Below, piece after piece: positions 57,403 through 64,000 of a stretch of DNA of 64,000 bases (positions are counted from its first letter, which is position 1; each line of letters starts with the position of its first letter). A model generated the notes under the pieces. The model made no database searches and was not told where the DNA came from. It saw only the letters and a program-made list of their open reading frames with translations. The DNA is from Schoenoplectus triqueter (taxonomy: Eukaryota > Streptophyta > Magnoliopsida > Poales > Cyperaceae): assembly GCA_964058805.1 (NCBI GenBank), contig CAXKVV010002144.1, positions 124,001 through 188,000 on the forward strand, read 5' to 3'. The position numbers were made by a program, and so were the translations under genes.

Positions 57403-59648
57403 CACGCCACCACAGATGATATGAATTCCAACAAAAATGCTCTTCAGATTTAAAAAATTCTCATAACCGATTGCACATATAAACTTTTTAACGAGAATAG
57501 TTATCTTCGAAAGTTATCTAAAAGAAAATTTATTTCCTTCGAAAGTTATCTAAAAGCTTCATGCGATATTTATCTTTTTTTTTATAACTGTATATATCTT
57601 TATATGCACATTGTTCGATAATTGAGTAAAAACATCTCACAATCCATACAATTGGAAACGGTAGCAGAGATATGTATGAGACAGTGGGTTGAATTGATAC
57701 CACTGAATTCTCCGAATCTCTTACATATTTATTAAAATATATTATATTTATGTTAATATTTGCTATCTTTTTATCAATTTGAATCCATTAATATTTTCTT
57801 TTTTTTTTTACTATTGGCCCACTAATATTTTGAAAAAAAAACAAGAAAATAACCTTTTAATTTAATGGGAGATTATCATTATCATATCTTGCACTATGAA
57901 AATATTTAAAGAATGGTGTTATTTTTTATGCAATTTGACAAAATTCCGGAATCATAGGGTGCTTGGGAGTTTAAATGCTTGTTCGATTCGTAAAATGAAG
58001 CTTCCGTGAAAAATTGAAAGGTGTTTTTTCTTTTATGTATTCCTCCTATCAGCAGATATAAAATTGGAATTTGAATTTCAATCATGAAATTTTAATATTT
58101 TAGATAAAGACAGACAAGTACAAAATTAATTTTCTTAATTGGTCATTAAGTAGATTATCTTACTATTCACCGGTAGAAATGCCTTTACAGTTCAGCAACA
58201 ACAATTAGAAGTTAAAAATAATTGTTTGATAAATTCTAACATTAGTTCTGTAATTTCTGTAGTTTGCTTTGTCAGACTAATTACAAATTACATATCTTAT
58301 AGGTTAGGTTAGGCAAATACTTCACAGTTAAATGTGATCAGTGATAAAGAAGTTCTTTGAAGGATTAGCTTAATGTTAAACATGATAAATTGACGATAAT
58401 TGCTCACAAATAAATATCATTTATTAGTCCTGTGCTAATTCAATTTTGTATTTTGTTATTAAAACAAGTATAACTCTTTTATTTTTTAATTATATAGTTT
58501 AATTTAATTAAAATTTAGGGTTACAAAAAAAATTATAGTTCGGAATTCATATTTTTATTCGATTTGAAAAAGGTTCATAATAAGCTCATTTGATTTTAGC
58601 TTGAAACTATTTCAAATCAAATAAGTTCAATCCCAATTGGATATGAATCAAACTCAATCTTTGAATAGTTCGATCGAAATTGGTTCGCGAATTAATGAAG
58701 TTTGAATATTGATGATTTTTGGACCGTCCTATATCTGAAAAAATATTTAAATAAATTATAGTTCTATTCGATAACATATATCTTCAATTAGTTGGGACAA
58801 AGTTTACAAGCCTCCAAATAAAATTTTAATATATGTATAATTTGGAACGATGAAGAAATTGATTCCATAATTTAAAAATCAGACGTAGATTATAAAATAG
58901 GAATCCAGTATTAATGAAAGATGAATATGTTCTAATATCAAACTCCACACATTGAAAGAATCACGCTGTTCTATTGTATTTATTATGTATTGAGACAGTC
59001 CAAGTAAGCTTCTACCTTTTCCCCTTATAATCGAACACATTATGGTTTCCGTGGGACGCTATTTTTCCCATTTCTTTCTTAGCTCATAGCTTTCATGACT
59101 TTCTATCTCAATCTTAAATTAACAGATTAATTAATTAATTAATTACTCAATTGCTTGACGCGTTTTTCTTTGTTCTTTTCTTCTCTGCACTCATGGAGAG
59201 TTCTCTGTCACTCATGAAAAGTCTTCAAATACTTTCCCTCTTCTTGTCCTAGGGAATCTATTAACCACTTGCAAAACCATTATAAAATAATATTTAAATT
59301 ACATAAAATTCAAAAGTTACATCACAAATATGAGAACTGAAATAAAAATATTTCAAAATTGAAAATTAAAATCATAATTTCATCTCAGATTAATGAATAA
59401 TAAGCCTCAGATTGAAGAACTATGCTTCGGATGCTTGGGGAGATTTATTGTATGATACACATGCTGGTGTTTAGATATTTAATGTTGTTATAAATACGTG
59501 CTGAGGAAATACTGTAATTCAGTAAGGCAGCAGCAATTTTGAACCTAGTAGGTAAGGAGATGGGGACTGAACTAATTGGATTCGATAAAAGTAGCTTTAT
59601 TTTTTTACTTTTGTTTATATTGATGTGCTTGTTTATGTCAATGAAAAT
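57403..59648. other. AT-rich intergenic stretch, no gene seen
   Basis: No coding region is recognised. A direct CTTCGAAAGTTATCTAAAAG pair lies near 57507 and 57538. A region around 58515-58740 with GGGTTACAAAAAAAATTATA and GTTCG words may be an old MITE. Confidence 0.4.
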
Positions 59649-59901
59649 TAGAGGTATTAGAATCCGACCCGACTCGAGAAACTCGTCCGACTCGTTTGGA
59701 TCTGGATCCGAACTCGAACTCATTTTTTTAAGAAAATCAATCTGATCTGATCTGATCCGAACCCGATCCGATCCGAAATCAAATGATCTTCAATCCAATC
59801 AAAATCTATCAATGATCTGAAGAAACATAACATGTAAATTGACCCGACCCAATTTCTACCAAAAAGTCAAACTAACCCGACCCGGCGGATTATCACCTCT
59901 A
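59649..59901 (-). mobile_element. hAT-type MITE, 253 bp, TAGAGGTG ends, 8-bp target duplication
   Basis: It begins TAGAGGTATTAG and ends, reversed, TAGAGGTGATAATCC. It is flanked by the perfect duplication ATGAAAAT (59641-59648 and 59902-59909). The interior is the reverse-oriented relative of 51219-51523, sharing CGATCCGA/GACCCGAC repeats, AATGATCTTCAATCC-like and AAATTGACCCGACCC blocks. Confidence 0.93.
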
Positions 59902-59909
59902 ATGAAAAT

Positions 59910-61970
59910 GGAATAGATGAACTCATTTTCATACCTGCTTCTTATACAAGTCACAAAACCAACATTTCTGCAAGTTCGCAACCCTTTTCTTACATTATAA
60001 AAGTAATGAAACATGACAGTAGAACGGAAAATGTGCAAATAACACCCTGAATTTCACAATATTTTACTTTCTTTTAATTTTTATTTCTTACTTCAGCCAT
60101 ATTATCCCTTATTTGATAGCTATTTGAGAGCAATTTCACGTAAAAGATCTAAACTTTACAATTTTATCAAAAAACCCCATAAACTTATACATATTGCAAA
60201 TTAACTCAAACAACTACTGATAATGTGCAAGTAGATCAACACAAAAAAATCATAAATATGTTTTAAAAACCAGTTTCTCTTCACGTTGAATAACAAAATA
60301 CATGTTGAAATGAAGACAAGCGCTTTCCTTTGCTAACATCCATTATTTAATCCAACTGTATAATGTGAACTTCATAACAAACAAGCTAATATGCACAAAC
60401 TTACAAAAATACCGTACAAACTTATCAAATAGCAAAAAACATGCAAACTTCATTAATTTGCTGGATTTTCAACGCTCTTGTCACTCTGTCATGCTGCTTC
60501 ACATTTCTACCACTACAGACTGTTGTCCATGCCACCTATCCTTTAATGGAGCCCTTCTACTAGGGTCGTTGCTGAACTTGCTTTATTGCGTTGAAGTTGG
60601 CAAAAAATGTACTCGTATCATAAAAGCAAAGTAACAAGAAGAAGATCAGAACCTGGAATCTAGTCTTGGCAATCCGTAAAGGGTTAGTTACAGCTACAGA
60701 TGAAGTTCGCATCAACGACAGCAAGTTCATTTATGATTGAGAGAGTTGGCCATTTGTACTAGATGCAAATTCATGCTTCAGCTTATCATATACAACGAAG
60801 TACATCTACCAATTTGATAACAAAATATCAGTTGGTAAGTACTGCATTTCTGTAGTACTATTATGCCTCATACCAGAAGTCTATAATCAACCTATACAAG
60901 CGAAGCCCCATTTTGTCAATTGTCCTTAATCATATGAGAACCTGAAATAAATTGCAAAAGTATTGCCAATAATATAAACCAACCAGGAAAGGTATATTTC
61001 TAATTTTTGAAAGATTCATAAGTCAAAATAAGGTAAAAATAGATTCACTATTCTTTCTGATGTGTAATTTGCAACCACGCTCACTTCTCTTTTAATCATA
61101 CACAATTTGCACTCGTGTTTTGATGATATGTAAGTCAATATGAAATATATTTTCCTTGATTAATTTGATGTTGAATTTTGCAAGTAATTCTGCTTTATAG
61201 AAGGGGTAATGATATCGATCACATAGAAGTGGACATCAACCAAGCACTGAGAGACGGATACTGATTTCAACGAACAATAAAGTTAGCTGATTTCAATGTG
61301 GTACAAGTTGTCTTTGATATTGAAATTTTCTTAAATGAATTGAGATAATGGATGTTGTACAACATACCAGTGTATGATTCGTCCAACAACTTTCTGGCAA
61401 CACTAACACAATTCGAACAATTTTCTTTGTAGAACAAATGCCACGCAAATTAATGAAGTATCCCCCTAAAAGAACAAATCGTTTCTTTGTAGAACAAATG
61501 CCAAAAACAATCAATTATGAGAAAGGAATTTCTCCAAAACTGCCGAATTTGCAAGAGATCTGAGGAAGTATATCTGTTTTTTGTAGTTTTGATAGCATGT
61601 GATGTGTATTGATCATCAGTCATTGTAATTGGTTAATTGATTAACCTGTTGGAAAATAGAAAAAGAAAACCCAAAATTAAGAAGTAAATTTTCGTTAATC
61701 GTTATTACAAACCTTCATTTTGTATGCCTCAGTAGGAAATTTTAACCAAATCTTCTTCCGACTGGTTGAGACAGCATGATTTCTTTCAAAGATTTGCATC
61801 TCCTTTTTACTTCGCAATAGTAACAAAAAGGGAGGCATGAGAGGGAGGTCAAGCGAGAACAGGTCAGGAAGGCACTAGATCGATCTAACATAGAGGTTCA
61901 ACCAGTTCAGTCGGCTCATTTTCCAAGCCACCCATAGGTTCTATCACTTCAGCAGTGTCTTCCTCCAAGC
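59910..61970. other. Intergenic stretch, no gene recognised
   Basis: No protein family is recognised. Short repeats of ACAAACTTA(C/T)(A/C)AAA type lie at 60395-60450. A 60-bp spaced direct repeat TTTCTTTGTAGAACAAATGC occurs at 61421 and 61481. Confidence 0.4.
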
Positions 61971-63152
61971 TGTTAAAATTTTTACTGTTATGTCATAATA
62001 CTCTAGTGAGCCATAAATATAAATTAAGTTATTTTGATTCATATTTTCAGTCTTCTAGAGAAACACAACTCCGTTGATCATCAGACTCCTTTAGCCTTCC
62101 AGCGATCTTCCTCTAAATAACCGCCCATTCAGATAACCAACAATATTTGATCTTGACATGATTCAAAAATAACCGCAGCGGAATATAGATCAGAAATTCG
62201 TATTTTCTTAACAGAATCATGTAATATAACAATTAATCATATGCAATTCGAAAGCTACTGTGTTGACCAATCAGTTTCTGAAATATTTCTGGATTCTGAT
62301 AAACTGATAAACTTAATTTTCGAAACTGATTGTCAATCTTGATAAAATTTCATATTTAACAAACAGATCTAAAATTTCCGAACTATTTATCAACTATTTG
62401 ATTAAAAGAACATATCCTATTATAGAAATACGAATTTCTGAGAAATTTTTGAATCAGTCATTAGATCTTAACAGTTCAACTAGAGTAGGCTCTGATACCA
62501 ATAGTTAGAAATATTTCTGTTATGACCATGATCCTCTAATGAACCCTAAACATAAATTAAGTTATCTTGATCCATGTTTTCAGTCTTCCAGAGAGACACA
62601 ACCCCGATGATCACCAGACTCCTTTAGCCTTCCAGCGATCTTTCTCTAATCCGATGGAGTGATTGAGAGGACCGGCGTCAGACAGTTTCTTCTCTTCTGG
62701 AACAATGTTAAGAGAGAGATCTGGATCTGTTGAAAATGAAAGGGTACCAGAAAGTGGAGAAATGAAAATATGTCCAAAACCAACTGTATCCCTGTATATA
62801 TATGAACGTCCATATAACAGAGTGCAGTTATACCTTAATGGGTCCATATTGGATTCAAATTCTCTCTTAACGGGTTTGCTGCTTAATCAGAAAGCTGTCT
62901 ATGGTTGTGTTCTCCAGGGACCAATAGCATAATTATATTATTATCAGACTTTATATAATTCAGACCATCACTAAATCATAAAGTCATTAATACGCATTCT
63001 ACACATTAAAGGCTCCACTTCTCATGACATATAATAAACCCGATACATAATTTGATCACTTTATTATGGATATAATTTACCAGTCCATTATATAATATAT
63101 TTATTACATATAAGCTCATATATATTGTAATTAATAATAATTAATTCCAACA
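61971..63152 (-). mobile_element. TRIM-like LTR retroelement, non-coding
   Basis: A direct repeat of about 145 bp occurs at 61971-62117 and 62503-62650, sharing CATAAATATAAATTAAGTTA / CATAAATTAAGTTATCTTGA and CAGACTCCTTTAGCCTTCCA. GCTCTGATACCA at 62489-62500 is a perfect complement-sense primer-binding site for initiator tRNA-Met, two bases from the right repeat, so the element reads on the minus strand. The 5' LTR (63152 down to 62503) begins TGTTGGAATT in minus orientation. The 3' LTR (62142 to 61971) appears internally deleted, or the 5' one carries an insertion. A minus-strand TATATATA near 62795-62803 could be the LTR promoter. There is no gag-pol, and no target duplication was found. 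Confidence 0.65.
62489..62500 (-). other. Primer-binding site, initiator tRNA-Met type
   Basis: On the minus strand this reads TGGTATCAGAGC, the classic plant Copia/TRIM primer-binding site. It lies 2 bases inside the LTR edge at 62503. Confidence 0.85.
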
Positions 63153-63498
63153 CCACCCTCCTCCCCCAAATCGTTTTGGACAAACTCATGATTTCCAAAC
63201 ATAACATCACGCAACAACCCTCCAAGACTATTGTTAATGTTCAGGTCTGTGTTGGGATTTGGTTGTGATTTCCTCACACCATGGCAGATCCAATTGGTAT
63301 AATGAGAAATAAATATAGTTCGAATCAAATGGAACTTGCAAATTTCATGTTTATGCCACTTACTGTTCACACACCTCTTACAAGGATATTTGATATCTCC
63401 ATTAACAGATGTTCTTTCAAATGCAAAATCAAGGAATGCTTCAAAACCTGCACGATACTCGTTACCATCACACGACAATTCCATCAAGACTTATCCAT
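63153..63498 (-). pseudogene. CACTA (En/Spm) transposase-associated domain, frameshifted and truncated
   Basis: From ATG 63498 the frame reads MDKS and then a stop. One base away the frame continues MELSCDGNEYRAGFEAFLDF (from about 63484), then KYPCKRCVNSKWHKHEICKF and FISHYTNWICHGV. This is the N-terminal transposase-associated domain of plant CACTA transposases, with the CxxC...H zinc-binding pattern. The usual MDKSWM start is broken by loss of one G in TCTTGATGG. The frame ends where the LTR sequence starts at 63152, so a retroelement seems to have landed in the gene. Confidence 0.85.
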
Positions 63499-63501
63499 AG
63501 T

Positions 63502-63884
63502 AATACGCTGCAAGTTAAAAAAAAATAAAGCAGATTTAAGGTATCCAATATGATATATTGTACTGAGTTCGTATAATATAACATAGAACTTTTATTTTAT
63601 TTATTGTGTCATTCAATGTAAAAGAAATAAATCGTAAGTGTGCATTTTTTTCTTGTCTTTATGTTAATTCACTCATTCTGATAAAATAAACACCAATTTG
63701 GAGTTGAGACTAGATCTCCCATAAATATGATAATCTAACCTCCCTCCCGGAAAAGGAAATGAATTAAATATTAGCAACTATACTAGAAAGAAGGGAAAGG
63801 ATAGATTTACCGATATGAACATCGGATTTATTGGAGTGGCCTAGCGTGGAGGGGAAATGATATCGGTAGTTTCAAATTTAGGTT
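63502..63884. other. Intergenic stretch, no gene seen
   Basis: No coding region is recognised. This is the region upstream of the broken CACTA gene on its own strand. Confidence 0.35.
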
Positions 63885-64000
63885 CGGCACGGGTCTGGTT
63901 GCATCATGTCGATTTTTTTTTTATGATATTTTATTTTGGGTCGGGTCGAATTTCGAGTTCAGTTTGATTTTGGATTGTCAGACTTATTTTTTTTTTAGAA
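63885..64000 (+). mobile_element. Partial GGGTCGGG hAT-like element running off the window
   Basis: GGTTCGGCACGGGTCTGG, TGATATTTTATTTTGGGTCGG and CGAATTTCGAGTTCAG resemble 1560-1620 of the element at 1293-2963. The right end lies beyond the window. Confidence 0.5.

Overview
This 64 kb window looks like gene-poor, AT-rich nuclear DNA from a flowering plant. The evidence is plant-type transposable elements of several superfamilies, plant promoter and intron signals, and two plant housekeeping or regulatory genes. There is no bacterial gene organisation. I cannot name the species. Nothing in the sequence fixes the lineage beyond angiosperm.

Only two host genes can be called with confidence, both intronless and on the minus strand. 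One is a small F-box protein of the SNEEZY/SLY2 (GID2-like) type at 22880-23353. The other is a serine acetyltransferase at 51926-52807, whose C-terminus lacks the usual Ile-ending tail. A few other GC-richer islands (about 5850-6690, 21660-21860, 22416-22730, 36120-36380, 39290-39545, 42391-42870, 47230-47672) may hold exon relics or small genes, but I recognise no family in them.

Most of the rest is transposon sequence, much of it nested. (a) 1293-2963: hAT-like non-autonomous element rich in CGGGT, with a foldback MITE inside. (b) 3836-5845: a CAGGGGCGGA-ended MITE split by a CACTA element with a perfect TTA duplication. (c) 6695-10954: a nearly complete hAT element with perfect 8-bp target-site duplication (TSD), CGGGT-rich ends, a TATA promoter, a 104-bp tandem array in the intron position and a hAT transposase that has lost its zinc-finger exon and gained a stop. 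(d) 13640-14720: a decayed MuDR-type transposase. (e) 15882-16677: a GGGTCGG block between perfect 39-bp inverted repeats. (f) 28770-35500: a more GC-balanced, repeat-built segment of unknown origin with several degenerate repeat motifs. (g) 45720-46420: a very long ATT/TTA microsatellite. (h) 49373-51740: a Mutator-like element with perfect 9-bp TSD carrying two younger MITEs, each with its own perfect TSD, just downstream of the serine acetyltransferase gene. (i) 61971-63498: a TRIM-like LTR element with a tRNA-Met primer-binding site, abutting a broken CACTA transposase-associated domain.

Two families recur. One is TAGNG-ended hAT MITEs with CGGGT subterminal repeats (1293, 15979, 21313, 44430, 51219, 59649 and the window end). 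The other is a foldback MITE with a GAGAAGGGATC-like end (19254, 48562, 53115, 54191, 56393). The autonomous-type hAT at 6695-10954 uses the same CGGGT vocabulary as the first family and may be related to its source.
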